Shown here in pieces: positions 10,016 through 21,400 of a stretch of 64,000 nt of DNA (within the stretch, counting starts at the first letter, position 1; each line of letters begins with the position of its first letter). The DNA is from Gracilariopsis chorda (Eukaryota; Rhodophyta; Florideophyceae; Gracilariales; Gracilariaceae). The translations under genes were made by a program, and so were the position numbers. The notes beneath the pieces are model-generated. The model was given only the letters and a program-made list of their open reading frames with translations. It did no database searches and was not told where the DNA came from. The stretch spans positions 154,830-218,829 of the forward strand of contig NBIV01000137.1 in assembly GCA_003194525.1 (NCBI GenBank). The letters are read 5' to 3'.

Positions 10016-11126
10016 GGTGACGCTGGGATGTTATAGCGAAGAAGAGGTGTTTACGAAGTTGACCGAAGTTGAGGAGAGAGATTCGCCGTCGCCGCTGTTG
10101 CTGCGTATCGCAGTATGCAAACCTATTTTAGAAAATTGCGGGCACCAGAACAGAATTTGTTTTGAAATGTACATTTTTCTAAAGGGAACTGGTTTTTAAA
10201 TCCTATCCGTCCATCTGTTCCTGCACGAAAGTCATGAAGAAGTAATTGAAAGGAACGACCTCTATGATATCGCAGCGCAAAAACGTTTAACCGACGATTT
10301 CTGGGTTCACAAAGAACAGAAAAAAAAATCTCCAGATTAACGCTTTGCCACAAAAAACCATTGCCTACGGTTTAAAACCGCTGCATATCTTAAGCCAGCT
10401 TCTACGCATCCTGCGGCTAACATTGAAACGCTTCGCAGTTTAACGCTTTGCACGAGAAAAAAACCAATACTTCTATTTGCAAACAGGAAGAGGTACCCAA
10501 CTTGCTTCGAAAACGTTGCCTGCTGCTTTCAACTTTGCTTCATGGACGCAAAGGGTTAAAGGGTTAGCACGGCTAACCCTTAACCTTTTAACCCTTTAAG
10601 CCTACCTTCAGTAAATGGTTCTGATTTTTTAAGCAGTTGGCCGTTCGGTTTGCATAACCAGTTGAAATACGGGCATCCATGTCACTCTTTAAACCAAATA
10701 CGTAATACGCCGTTTTGATACTGAGTAGCAATATCCACCGGATCTGCTTCGTCATTCAAGCAGCTTTCAAACAAGTGAGTAAACCCTGCTTGGCGCCCTT
10801 TGTTCAGCTTTCGTGAGACATCATCAAAGCGCCATCTGCGGTCCCCACCCACGCACCACTGTGACATCTGCTCCCGCTTTCATCACAAGCGCTCATAGCC
10901 GCTGCTCGCTAAAGCGTTACAAGCTTTCTTTGGTTTGCTGTTCCATTCGGATCAGCGCTATGCGTTTATGCGTGCGCATTCAGCAGGATATCACCCGACG
11001 CATATAATGATCTTATTAGCACCATCGGTCCCTATGTGAACAACACCGTCGGAATACCTTTCATTTTCGCCGAGACCAGATACATGGATTTTTGGCAGTG
11101 TCGAACACCATCAATAGGAGCAAGAC
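10016..11126. other. Divergent intergenic region between RRP1 and the GCP gene
   Basis: No gene is supported. At 10559-10581 a 10-bp perfect stem (AAGGGTTAGC/GCTAACCCTT, 3-nt loop) is followed by further AACCC/AACCTT units. The rest is unstructured to my eye. Confidence 0.5.
10559..10581. repeat. 10-bp hairpin in an AACCC-rich patch
   Basis: AAGGGTTAGC and its complement are separated by ACG. Flanking DNA repeats TTAACCC-like units, which resemble telomeric repeats only loosely. It lies in the shared upstream region of two divergent genes. Confidence 0.5.
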
Positions 11127-14100
11127 ATGGTTCAGAAAGAAGACCGAGGCAGTTCAATTTTGCAATTGACCAAAAAACTGTGGAAAGAGAAGTGGATCTT
11201 AGGGTATGAAGTCCTACTGGATATAACTGGGGAGTTTCGAAAACATCACATCCGCACAAATGCTGAATGTGAATCCTTACTATTTGACGTAACCACCGAA
11301 CTGCGAGCGGCTGGTCGGGTTGATGATGCTAATCAGCTTGAAGTCCTTGCAAAACCTGTCACTGGCGAATCAGGAAGCTCATCGGAATCAGTTCTTCTTG
11401 TGCTGTTGCTTTGTGCTCAGAACCTGAGGAGAAAACCAAGAACAGTCCCGGGACTTCTATTCAGCTCAGACAGCTTTGTTAACACCAGAAAGGCTACTCC
11501 GAGCTCCGACAATCGTCCAAACGGTTTCTTTGACATTTCCATTTCAGAGATCTTTAATGAGTCGGGAGGAACGGGTGATACCATACCCGGGTCTTCCAAA
11601 TCGCACTCATTGTCATCTAGCAACAGTACATATGATTTCGAGGACTGTCTCGCCGCAAGAGCTCGTTCGGCTATAGAACAGAAAGCTCTGTGGTTGGAGA
11701 ACAAGATGCGTCCTTCACCGTTGGCTTTGACATCAAAGAGCAAGATTAGCAACCAACCGACGAGCGTGTACGATTTGGATCAATGGAAAGCCTTTCGGCC
11801 TCTGGAGAAGGAACATGTTTCATACGTCCCGACGCCAACTGATGCATCCCTTTTAAGTACCGCATCTCGCGATGAGCGAATTCTGCAGCATGTTTTCTGT
11901 CGATGTGTCTCTGGACCTGAGTTTGATGAGCTGGTCGTGCATTCAGATGACGACTATCAACTGAACAAACTTCAAGCCGTTTTGCTCGGAAGTCAACAAC
12001 TATCAGAGGAAACTAAGAAGAACTTACTGGGAAGAACTGATACTACGCGCCAGCGTCGTTGGGCACACCAGCTGTTAACTAAAGTACGAGCTCCTCAAGA
12101 TGAAGTAACAGAACTGACGATACGGTCAAGCGTGTGTGGGGCCCTTTATCAGGATATTCTGTCTTTTTCTAATGTGTACGCCTCTCTTGATCTAGGAAGG
12201 TCATTACAGGCCGTGATTACATTCATAGAAGAGAAAACTGAATCTTATTATTTCTCCCTGCTTGATTCAGTTCAAGATCACACCGTTTTGCCGCGCAACA
12301 AGCCCTGGTCATTGCTTAACAAAGCAGAGTCTATGATCTCCGATATGTACCACTTGGGGGAGCTTTTGTCAATGCTTGAAACCACAGATGGATCATCCTT
12401 TTCAGTTCTGACCGTTCTAAAGGAACATGCATCTAAGCAAACTTGCAGCTCAACCCTGAATCAGATGTTCTTGAACGTGTTCATGACATACATGGATTTT
12501 GTATGGGATTGGTTCTTCGAAGCATCCTGCCGGCGTGATTCAAAGCATGAGTTTTTTGGAACAATGCTTGGGTTATCTGCTCGCGGATCCGAATCTCTAC
12601 GATCAGGAGATATCATTCAAGGCGAAGACGGACTCGACACCCCTAGGCAAGAAAGCGAACTCATACATGGATTGTTTCCTTCAATATTCAGTGAAGACCA
12701 AGCTTTATTCATCCTTCGAGCAGGCAGGAGCAGGTCATTATTGCAATATTTTGGTCTTGAGACGGGCAATCTCGCAAACAAACCTCAGTTGCCGAGCGGT
12801 TCACATTGCAGGAATAATCTGAACCTTCTTCGTGCTCGGTTGGATGAATATGTCCAATGTCTGAAATCACCCGGTAGCCCAACAGAACAGCACCCTACAA
12901 TTTCGGAACCAGATCTCAACACGTCTCATGGATTGAAAGCCATGGGAGCACCCGTTGACGACAAGGATGATCCATTAAGCAAAACGTTGAGTACTGATTG
13001 TGAGAGTTTTGTTGTTGAGAACCATCCTCATGAGGCTCAAGACAGCTTGATACAAAAGAGTTTATATGTCGCAGATACTCTGTCCACGATACCTTTGGCC
13101 TTCCAGATGATAATGGTAGAGAGTGAGGACGACGATAATGCTTTTCAGGGGGACATTGAATTCCAAAGTTGTTTTACGTGGAATCAAATTCTTCCGATGT
13201 CATCTCAATCTCAAGACCTGACGGATCCCTATTGCCCACCTTTGAGCCTAGTTTCTAGAGGGTTCCTCCTGCAGCCGCTGCGCGTGATAGATGAACTTGT
13301 CCAGACAAAGGTTATGCGAAGTTTTGTACAGGATTTGGATCTTTTTGGCCATCTCAAGAACCTGCGGTCTCATATACTTCTTGGAGCTGGGGACTTTGCG
13401 AATGCACTCGTGGGGCAAATCGAGGGTGCTGCCAGAACATCTGAGGCTACAGAAAGGTACATTCAGAGACGAGTAAATGCTGCAATGACTTTCTATGGAA
13501 CATCTGGAGCAGGCGGTAGGTATCTTAGAGATCGCACCCTTCTGAATCGATGCCTTCGAACAGCTTTGAATCTGTACTCTCGGGTTCATAATCCGTATGC
13601 AGATTTGCTTTTCATGGACTCAGTGAGCCATGTTGACGAAAGGGAAAGTGCATCAGGCAAAATTTCTTTGTGGGACCATTCCATGGAATTTAAGTACCAT
13701 GTCGAATTCCCCCTGAACATCATTTTCTCCGAAGAGGCCATGGCAATGTACTCAAAGATATCTGATTTCTTTTTACGAGTTCTACGTGCGAAGCAGAGCT
13801 TGAGGAGTTTGTTTGTTCTCTCTCGGCGAAATAGTTCGCTCTACAAGCGTTCAGAAGAACGGTTGTCTCACAACAAGAGACTTCAGGTTGCTATTTGGAA
13901 CTTTTCCTGGCAGGCGGAGCATTTCGTGTCAATATTTGGAGGCTTTGAAATGGATCAAGTACTAGGAACTGCATGGGATAAGTTCAAGTCATCTTGGGAA
14001 AACACGGATAATATATGGGACTTAAGAGATGCCCATATGCGATTTCTTAATGTTTCTGTTCGTCGCTGTCTTCTTGGAGAAAAGCACAAGAGCGTGTTGA

Positions 14101-14363
14101 GTGTAATGAGTGGCGGCTTTGATATTGTTGTCAAGATAGACAAGCAAATTATATCCGTTTGTTATCCCGACATGATTAGTGCCCCTGTTGAAACGGAAAA
14201 TGTCATCGACTTACTCATTTCGGCATCTGCCAGTCTAAAGCGAAGAAGCATGTTCTTGACGGATGTGTTGGGCAGGTTAATAGAATCTGGAGGATTTCCT
14301 CACCTTGAAGACCTGCTAACTCGGCTCAACTTCAATTATTTCTACCAGGCAAGTGCCAGCTGA
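11127..14363 (+). CDS. Gamma-tubulin complex component, GCP5/GCP6-like
   Basis: A single 1078-residue frame starts at ATG 11127. The C-terminal third carries the GCP signature: FVQDLDLFGHLKNLRSHILLGAGDFANAL, then a tryptophan-initiated strand block (SLWDHSMEFKYHVEFPLNIIFSEEAM), then helices ending LTRLNFNYFY, the usual GCP end. The N-terminal GCP region begins near residue 250 (ILQHVFCRCVSG). GCPs form the gamma-tubulin ring complex that nucleates microtubules. The long spacer between N and C grips (about residues 460-720) points to GCP5 or GCP6 rather than the compact GCP2-4, but I cannot choose between them. No break is seen. Confidence 0.85.
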   Translation: MVQKEDRGSSILQLTKKLWKEKWILGYEVLLDITGEFRKHHIRTNAECESLLFDVTTELRAAGRVDDANQLEVLAKPVTGESGSSSESVLLVLLLCAQNLRRKPRTVPGLLFSSDSFVNTRKATPSSDNRPNGFFDISISEIFNESGGTGDTIPGSSKSHSLSSSNSTYDFEDCLAARARSAIEQKALWLENKMRPSPLALTSKSKISNQPTSVYDLDQWKAFRPLEKEHVSYVPTPTDASLLSTASRDERILQHVFCRCVSGPEFDELVVHSDDDYQLNKLQAVLLGSQQLSEETKKNLLGRTDTTRQRRWAHQLLTKVRAPQDEVTELTIRSSVCGALYQDILSFSNVYASLDLGRSLQAVITFIEEKTESYYFSLLDSVQDHTVLPRNKPWSLLNKAESMISDMYHLGELLSMLETTDGSSFSVLTVLKEHASKQTCSSTLNQMFLNVFMTYMDFVWDWFFEASCRRDSKHEFFGTMLGLSARGSESLRSGDIIQGEDGLDTPRQESELIHGLFPSIFSEDQALFILRAGRSRSLLQYFGLETGNLANKPQLPSGSHCRNNLNLLRARLDEYVQCLKSPGSPTEQHPTISEPDLNTSHGLKAMGAPVDDKDDPLSKTLSTDCESFVVENHPHEAQDSLIQKSLYVADTLSTIPLAFQMIMVESEDDDNAFQGDIEFQSCFTWNQILPMSSQSQDLTDPYCPPLSLVSRGFLLQPLRVIDELVQTKVMRSFVQDLDLFGHLKNLRSHILLGAGDFANALVGQIEGAARTSEATERYIQRRVNAAMTFYGTSGAGGRYLRDRTLLNRCLRTALNLYSRVHNPYADLLFMDSVSHVDERESASGKISLWDHSMEFKYHVEFPLNIIFSEEAMAMYSKISDFFLRVLRAKQSLRSLFVLSRRNSSLYKRSEERLSHNKRLQVAIWNFSWQAEHFVSIFGGFEMDQVLGTAWDKFKSSWENTDNIWDLRDAHMRFLNVSVRRCLLGEKHKSVLSVMSGGFDIVVKIDKQIISVCYPDMISAPVETENVIDLLISASASLKRRSMFLTDVLGRLIESGGFPHLEDLLTRLNFNYFYQASAS

Positions 14364-15171
14364 ACAACTATATATACGATATATCCACATTGGTTTGCTA
14401 GGCTTCCAAATTAACTACAGTGCAGATGGATTAGCACAATGTCTCGTAGTCTGGCTTTTCTTGTCTGGAACGTTGTCCTGTACTTCAAGAGGACCCATGA
14501 ACCTGAAGATTCTCATATGCAGCTGTATGATCACGACCCAACAGCCCTATATATTCTGCGCCTGCAACAGGTGGGCCTTCCCTTAGGTAGTGGATGTAAT
14601 GGACCGCAACTTTTCAGAAGGTTCTTGAGTGTTATAACCAAATGTGTTGGATTCTACCCTACCTCCTCTATCATCTAATTCCGCACTCTTCTTATCAATT
14701 TGAAGGAAACGAAGCTATCGACACCACTTCGCTGAATACTGCAGAATCGAAGGAATGTGCGATGCTAAGCGGGCCGAGATCGAGAAATTCTCAACACCTG
14801 ACCTTGTCGAAGATGCCTATGTACCGTTGTACCTTCGGTAGATACGGGTGGTGACGCGGGATGGTGTGATATTTGATTCACGATTTTCGAAGATTCTTGC
14901 AGATTCCAGAGATGGAATTCTTTGGTTTCACGTAGGGGTTTGAAGTGTAGCCTTCTAACCCTTGTACCCTTGGTACCTGTGTACACGTTCGAGGATATCC
15001 ATAAGTGCCGTGGTGATGGCCAATGCCGAACACAGAGTCGTCTGCGCGCGTGTTCTTGTCGAAGTTTATGGAAGGCTTGTGCGCCCTTGCAGGGTCACGG
15101 ACTCAAGACTATTCCAGTGCTCGTGACACACTTCGTGGTAAGAGGGGAACCGAGACACTGAGACGCTGTTT
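14364..15171 (+). other. Unassigned coding-like fragments upstream of the hydrolase
   Basis: Two stretches look like real protein but sit in no complete gene. One frame from about 14439 starts MSRSLAFLVWNVVLYFKR. A second frame at about 14720-14935 reads through a TAG into a hydrophilic segment (RDGVIFDSRFSKILADSRDG). They could be exons of a small gene or the remains of one. I do not recognise the family. Confidence 0.3.
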
Positions 15172-15924
15172 ATGGCGCACAGCGCGAACGGTCAAACCAA
15201 AGGCTTGGTAGTTCTTGTTCACGGGCTTTTTGGTCATCGATATCAATTACTGCCTATTGCTTTTTCACTTTCCAGTCGCTATGACGTCCTCAACTTCGGT
15301 TATAAGAGTAGAGCTGATACCTTACATGGGCACTGTCAAAGTCTTTTGGACGTAGTCGAAACGAGGTTGAACAAAGAGAGGCAGCACGTGCATTTCGTTT
15401 CTCACTCTTTCGGTGGTTTGCTTGTTCATCGCGCTTTTTCAGAGGGCTTGAAACACTTGCTCGGAGAAGATGTCAGCCGTAGTAGATGCGTTCTTATCGG
15501 CCCACCTTTGAGAGGCGCAGCGTTTGCTCGAGCCTTTCAGAGACAGAACATCCCAGGCCCAGAGGTAGTGAAGGATTTAGTCCATGGGACTGCTCGGACA
15601 ATTCTTGGTGACAACTCAGGCCATGAACTTCTCATGAATGATGAAAATTGGTACGCAAGGCAGCTAGGAGTGATTCCTCCTGAAGTTGACGTACTTGTTG
15701 TTGCTGGATGTCGCGGTAGAATGAATCCTCTCATTAACGAAGACTCTGATGGTGTTGTTGGAGTCAACGAATCTATGATGAGTCGCTCGCATTACCGTAT
15801 GGAGGTGAACCTTACGCATAAGCTCATGGTGTACAGCCCTACTGTCATCAATTCAATCTCTGTGTTTTTGGAGGGGAAGCGAGTGGGAAGTTTGGTTCAT
15901 GGACTGCAGGAGACTTATGTATGA
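15172..15924 (+). CDS. Alpha/beta-hydrolase fold protein (lipase/esterase-like)
   Basis: The frame encodes 250 residues. The oxyanion motif VLVHGLFG is at about 14-21. The nucleophile elbow is SHSFGG with Ser79, a GxSxG variant where the first Gly is Ser. An acidic candidate lies in NEDSDGVVGV and a late His in NLTHKLMV, so a complete Ser-Asp/Glu-His triad is plausible. No signal peptide or membrane segment is seen. The start ATG is the first after an in-frame stop, but coding-like sequence upstream means a longer spliced form cannot be excluded. The substrate is unknown. Confidence 0.75.
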   Translation: MAHSANGQTKGLVVLVHGLFGHRYQLLPIAFSLSSRYDVLNFGYKSRADTLHGHCQSLLDVVETRLNKERQHVHFVSHSFGGLLVHRAFSEGLKHLLGEDVSRSRCVLIGPPLRGAAFARAFQRQNIPGPEVVKDLVHGTARTILGDNSGHELLMNDENWYARQLGVIPPEVDVLVVAGCRGRMNPLINEDSDGVVGVNESMMSRSHYRMEVNLTHKLMVYSPTVINSISVFLEGKRVGSLVHGLQETYV

Positions 15925-16440
15925 TAATAATCTGCCTGAGTCCACTGAACGTATTACAGCACGTTCATTTTGAACTAGCTCCTTGTATCTCATTAAGATT
16001 AGGTTCTCTTCATGTTCTTGGCCGGCATCTGCGCAATACTTTTCTTCAGTTTTTGGTGCACTCGAGTTTCTTCGAGATTCGACTATCAAATGACCCTGTA
16101 CAGAACACCAAGTACACGCAGCATGGTTTTGTTCCACATTCGAGAAGAAAGTACGATTGTATACTGCAAGTCTGCATGTCATGGTTCGCAGCCAGAAAGT
16201 TATCATTTTCTCTTTAAGCATAGCCCAGCATTTCAGGACCGCCATTGCGATCCATGGCCCTTTCCCGCTTTAGAATTCTTTTTCCACAACCACAGACTAC
16301 TACGTACGCATCCCTAGACGCGGTACTAATGGTAACATTTGACACTATCAGAGGGTAGTCATCAAAAAGCAAATATACTAAGTTCTTGAGGCTAGGGAGC
16401 ACCGGTGTCTTGCCTGCGGCATATTTCTACCTTGACGCCC
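15925..16440. other. Intergenic, no supported gene
   Basis: Only short overlapping frames are present. No repeats or structured elements stand out before the hairpin cluster that begins at about 16.45 kb. Confidence 0.5.
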
Positions 16441-16452
16441 TGACCAACCATT

Positions 16453-16551
16453 GCACCATGATGGTGCACGTACCAGGCTATGTTCAGTACTAAACGTTAG
16501 CGGTTGCCGCTATCCCTTCACGAAAGGTAATAACCCAACGGTAATGGGTTA
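16453..16551. repeat. Cluster of four small perfect hairpins
   Basis: In 99 bp there are GCACCAT-G-ATGGTGC (16453-16467), TAGCGG-TTG-CCGCTA (16498-16512), CCTT-CACGA-AAGG (16515-16527) and TAACCCA-(7)-TGGGTTA (16531-16551). The style (short perfect stems, some CC...GG framed) resembles the hairpins of the LTR element at 53.7-64 kb, so this may be a small relic of such an element. It is not found elsewhere in the gene block. Confidence 0.5.
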
Positions 16552-16667
16552 AGATGGTTACTGGTATAGGTCCGAGCATCCATTCATTAGGTTGCAGCCA
16601 CGTAGCTGATCCTTTACTTATAACGCTGTCCTGCAGAAAGCGTGTAGAAGAGATCGTTGCGCGCTCT

Positions 16668-16683
16668 CTCTCTCTCTCTCTTT
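16668..16683. repeat. CT dinucleotide microsatellite
   Basis: A run of CT units lies just beyond the 3' end of LINE copy C. On the minus strand it is a GA tract, so it may be that element's 3' tail. Confidence 0.6.
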
Positions 16684-16686
16684 TAC

Positions 16687-17305
16687 GAGTACACTAGTTT
16701 AATTATTAGAACGCTTCAATTGAAAGTAGCTTTCTCTCGCTAGGAAAACCAGCATTCGTTCAGGCCACTTTCTGATGATTTCGAAAACCCCCAGTCCTTG
16801 TCGTTCTTGTATATTTGGCAAACAAAGTCTTCTTGACAAGGTCCTCAATGGACATCTTAAAACATAATGGTCCACATCGTTTAGCACACCCCGGCCTACA
16901 TCTGCAAACCAGTCGTCGTTTCGATAAATAAGATCCCACAGGATGAAAGCATGGTTTGTGACCCACTGCTAGTTGCGATAAAGCAACTTCGGCTTCTCGT
17001 TGAGATACCATCCTATCGAGTTCCTTAGGGACACCTTGTATAATCGACACACAACGTTGTTTCTTTGTCACTCTTCTCTTCACATCTGCGTAATCAACTG
17101 GAACGGCAATTTGATCCTCAACCTTCAGGTCCAACGCTGATTTGGCTAATGTATCTACTAAGTCGCTTCGATACAAACCGCAATGACTTGGTATCCACAG
17201 CATCTCGATTTCGCAAAACTTGCTAATCACATTGGAACTCCGTGACGGAAACAGCGTCACATCGGAGGACACCGTCACGCTACTCAGCAAACTCTCGACC
17301 TGCAC
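16687..17305 (-). mobile_element. LINE 3' fragment, copy C, with RNase H remnant
   Basis: Two overlapping minus-strand frames together give the end of RNase H (EIEMLWIPSHCGLYRSDLVDTLAKSAL), the shared linker ALSQLAVGHKPCFHPVGSYL, and a Cys/His block ending DHYVLRCPLRTLSRR with a terminal RESYFQLK. The switch between frames near 16880 shows a frameshift. Sequence relation to copies A, B and D is clear at protein level but the DNA is diverged, suggesting a different subfamily. It is truncated upstream. Confidence 0.7.
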
Positions 17306-18426
17306 CGTGTGGGAGAAGCTGTTGGCGCTGCTGCAAGGCTTGGAAAACGTCCCCAGTCTGGCTCATCTTGAAGACCTTCTACAACACTAGAGGTGCCGCA
17401 TATACCGCGTCAACATTCCCCGAGCACATCTCTTCAAGAAAGGAATTGGACATCGATTGACCGATATATTGCTATCTCAGGGAAAAGGAAAACACCTCAG
17501 CCTAGTTTTCAACCATTGCAACTCGCGACAAGCAACTATCGCGTTGGCGTGGCAGCACCTGTCACGCGGGCGCCTCTTTTCGGTGCCGCATGTGGCTTTG
17601 GGTCGCATGTCCATCGTTCTATCGAAACGACGTCCTTCGGGAGCGCGAACGAAGCTCTGTCTCCTCTGTCTGCACGAGGCAGACTTCTTCGGAAACTGAA
17701 GCATCTGCTCCGCTTAATCGTGTTATGCAATACTGTTCTGGTTGCGCACGTTGCGAGATAAATTGCCTTGTCATGCTACAACGGTTAAGGTTGATAGCAC
17801 CCACCCTTTGGTCTTAGTAGCCTTATACATAGCCCCATCTATACTAGGTCCATATTCAGAACATTACCACATTCTGCTTGATCCCTAGAGCCAGTCACAA
17901 TCTTCCCGGTAACGCGTATTCCAACTCTAGATACACGATACGGTGCTTTGTACACGCTCGTTGTCGAATCTCCACCGGAACCGTCGGTACATCCGTCCAA
18001 GAGAAACAAGTTTCCTTCGTATTCCCCTCCGTTCCCTTTGAGAATGCTTTGCAGAATGCGGAAGGGAAGGTTCTTTTTGCCAAGTGTTGTATGTTTTACA
18101 CGACTATTCTGTTCCAGAAAGACATCTGCCCGTGGATCATCACGTACATCGCATGTTAGATAACGCCTTCAAAAAATCTTGGTTTTCGCCTCTTGGAAAC
18201 ACGTTCTTCGCCTGCATTGCATCAATGAACCACAACATTCGTTTTATCAGCCCATTCTGTTCAGACTCCCGGAAGTCGAATGTAAAAAAATGCTCAAAGC
18301 TTAGGAACACTACTGTGTTCTCGGCGCGTAACACCTTTTCACGTTGACTGCTTATCGTGCCGTTGGGAGTGGCGTTCAGTTTTGCTCCAAAGCCGAACAA
18401 GGAAACCCCACCTTCGACCATACTCT
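17306..18426. other. Intergenic, no supported gene
   Basis: Possible further upstream LINE sequence fades out by about 17.4 kb. Beyond that, only short frames on both strands with no family signal are seen. Confidence 0.45.
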
Positions 18427-21400
18427 TCATGGATACCGGGGTATTCTGACATGGACTAAGTGATACTCTTCATCTAAGTACAAGCACTCCGTTCCAGATC
18501 TGCGGTTGAGCCCCCTTTCGCAGCGGAGAACTATTTTCCGTTGTTTTTGCTTCGGTGCAAAGGATATACGGGAATAATGGGTGATTTGATTGAATGGGGG
18601 TGGTGAACCGAGACAGATTCCAACGCTTCCGACCTTTCCATGTTCCTTTAAGAATTCGAAGTCGATCTTAAAGTGGTATGCCCAACCCCATGGTATCACT
18701 ACCTCCTTGTAAGGAACATCGTCGTTATGCGTCTGACGCAGGTCGATATCCAGAGTCTGAAGCACGTCACGGAGCTCTCGTTTGAGCATGTCGACAAAAC
18801 AGTTCTGAAACATACGTGAAATCTCGACAAACTTTAGAAATACATCAGCAGTCTCGTGATTTGGTGTTATAATGAAGGACATAATAGAGAACCCAACCGC
18901 ATTCGGAGAACTTGGAACGATTCCGACCAAGTGTTCATGTGGTCCATATCGAAATGATATTACATCGGACTCAGACTCTGACTCCCGCCCTTCTTCAAAG
19001 AATTCGACACTGATTCCATAGCGGTCTAACTGTCTTGAACTATCCTGAGTTGGAAACTCGAGCACATCATCCATTTCACTCAACAATCGATAATCTTCAA
19101 AGTCAAGCATAATGTCATTCTCCATAGCCACAATATACATAAACTTCAAAAACGGATATGTTCTACGAATTTCAAGCTCGCTTTCCGCCACGCTCGTCAT
19201 CTGTAAGGACTCAAAGCGATCCTCAAGTACTTCTTGGACTGCAGGGTCTTCAAGTGCGAGCTTGGGGTTGGGATAAAACTGGTTGAAGCCGTCCAACACT
19301 AGCTTGGAACGCATTTTCTTGACTTCATCCCGTTTTTGATCCTCACCCTCTCTTTCATACAGCTTCAGGGCATCCTGAAGCAAATGAACCTTGTAGCTTA
19401 TGCTCAACAACACACTTGGAGAATTTTTGCTTCTTTAGAGAAACAATTCCACCATCCTATGAGCTTCCTCAATCCTCCTGCGATAAACTAGCATATCCTC
19501 TCTGTATACAATTGGTGTATCTGCTAATCCTGCCTTGTAAACAATGTCTATGATTCTGGTTTCGTCGCTTGCAGAAAAATCCTCTAGAATAGACTTCTCA
19601 TAGAGCTCTCTCGCTCGCATTGGGTCTCTAATGAATCCACTTCTTCCTTCAAACAGCAAATCAGCTAAGCATTTTGAAGACTCGATGCCGCACTTACGAC
19701 TAGCATTTTGTTGCTCGAGAACACAGGTTAATGGTGCTCTCGACTTCGGTACGTTATTCTTCACTGTCCAAGCGCACAAGTCAATTATTTTTGTATTGTA
19801 ACCAGAGAAACGTGGCGATGAAATCAGCGTCTCGATTGATTTTCTTATCTTCCCTTTGAGGCTTCTTGTTCTATGCCGGATAACTCCCTCAAGTAGTGAT
19901 ATAATGCTGTGGCTGATAAAGGGGCTCAATATTCCTGGCAAGCTGGTCAAATCGGAAATATTTATTGCATTCGTGCGGTCTTCTTCTAAAAATACAAGCA
20001 CCTCTCCGCTATAGCGTAGGCGAAGTACATGTAGAAACCTCTCCGCAAACGCATTCAGTTCATCACACTCAAATTCCTTTTGTGCAAGTTGAGGTATCCT
20101 CTTCTCCAACCAAGAGGAGGTTCGGCAAGGAATGTCGTGTGAAGGATTTCCAGCTCGTTGTTTGAGGACCGCCGAGTTGCAATTTACAAAGCTGTGATCT
20201 TCGATATCCTCCATGAGAGATGTGATCATTATCAAGTCACGAAAACGATGAGCTGGAACTCCAGAGAGAGCCCGAGCTATTCTAAACTTGGCTTCCAGAC
20301 GGTTTTCGTCTTTTACAGCTCTCGTGTACAGTGCCAGTCCCCTTTGCGGATCTTCATGTGCAAGCGTATAAGCAAGCATTATCATTCCCGTTGCACTTTT
20401 TCCGAGTTCCAATGCTTGCTCACACAACTTACTTGTTTGCTTCAAGTTCCATATCAGTGGATCAGGATAGTTCTCAATGATGGTGGCGAGCTCAACCAGA
20501 GCACCAGCATCACCGACGGCGAACGCACTTTTCTCAAACAAATCGAGGGCATGTGTCACGTTTCGAACAACGCCACCGAAGCTATCAGAGATAGCTCTGA
20601 CTTGTTCCTTCAAATCCGAAGAATCAATAATGCAATCCGAAGGTCCAGTACAACCTAGAGAAATTTCTCTCTTTCTCGCTCGGATCACCAGTTCCTCTTT
20701 CCCCTTCCTCAACTTACGTATTTTATCAATTAATCTTCTTTCACGCATTTCCCTTGTTTCTTCAGCTTTTCCTCAGGAATGGGTGTTGTTAATCCTCCGT
20801 TAAGTAACTTCTGACTTTGCTCCACGTTTCGCCAAGTGATCTGGACCCTTTCGCTGTTTGAGAATGTCCATCAAGTGTGTCAAGGCGCCAGCATCACACA
20901 TCCCAATCGCAGCTACGTACAGCTTTGTAGCGGCCTCGTAATCTGCACTGCGTGTATCACGAACATCTCTGTGCGGAAGCAAAATACCAGCAAGGATCTT
21001 CATCACTTCTGTATTTCCAGCATAAGTTGCGCGTTTGTACTAATTCCATGGCTTTCTCCTTGCACTTCGATCCACGTTGGAGACTGCAGGCTAAGGGGAT
21101 GTGCTTCTCTAGTAGTTCCGAGTAAAGAGCTTTGCTCTCCGCTGGGATTTCCGAAGATGTTCTTAAAGATTCGAAGCTCCTCCCCGTTTGCTGAGTAACG
21201 TAAATGCGTAGCAACAGAGTACCTAGTTTCTCCATAGCCTGCGTATCATTTGCATCATGAATGGCTCGTTGGTACAAGGCAGTTGCAAAAACAGTCGCAT
21301 CCCCTTCTTTGTTGAAGTGCTCAAGGAGTAAATCTGCCAGCACGACCATGGCCTTCGTACTCCCTGACTTACGAATCACACGTTCGAGTAATTGTCTACT

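Noticed and set aside
10545-10600. Interstitial telomeric repeat
   Set aside because: AACCC/AACCTT units are irregular and only a few; a hairpin explains the pattern better.
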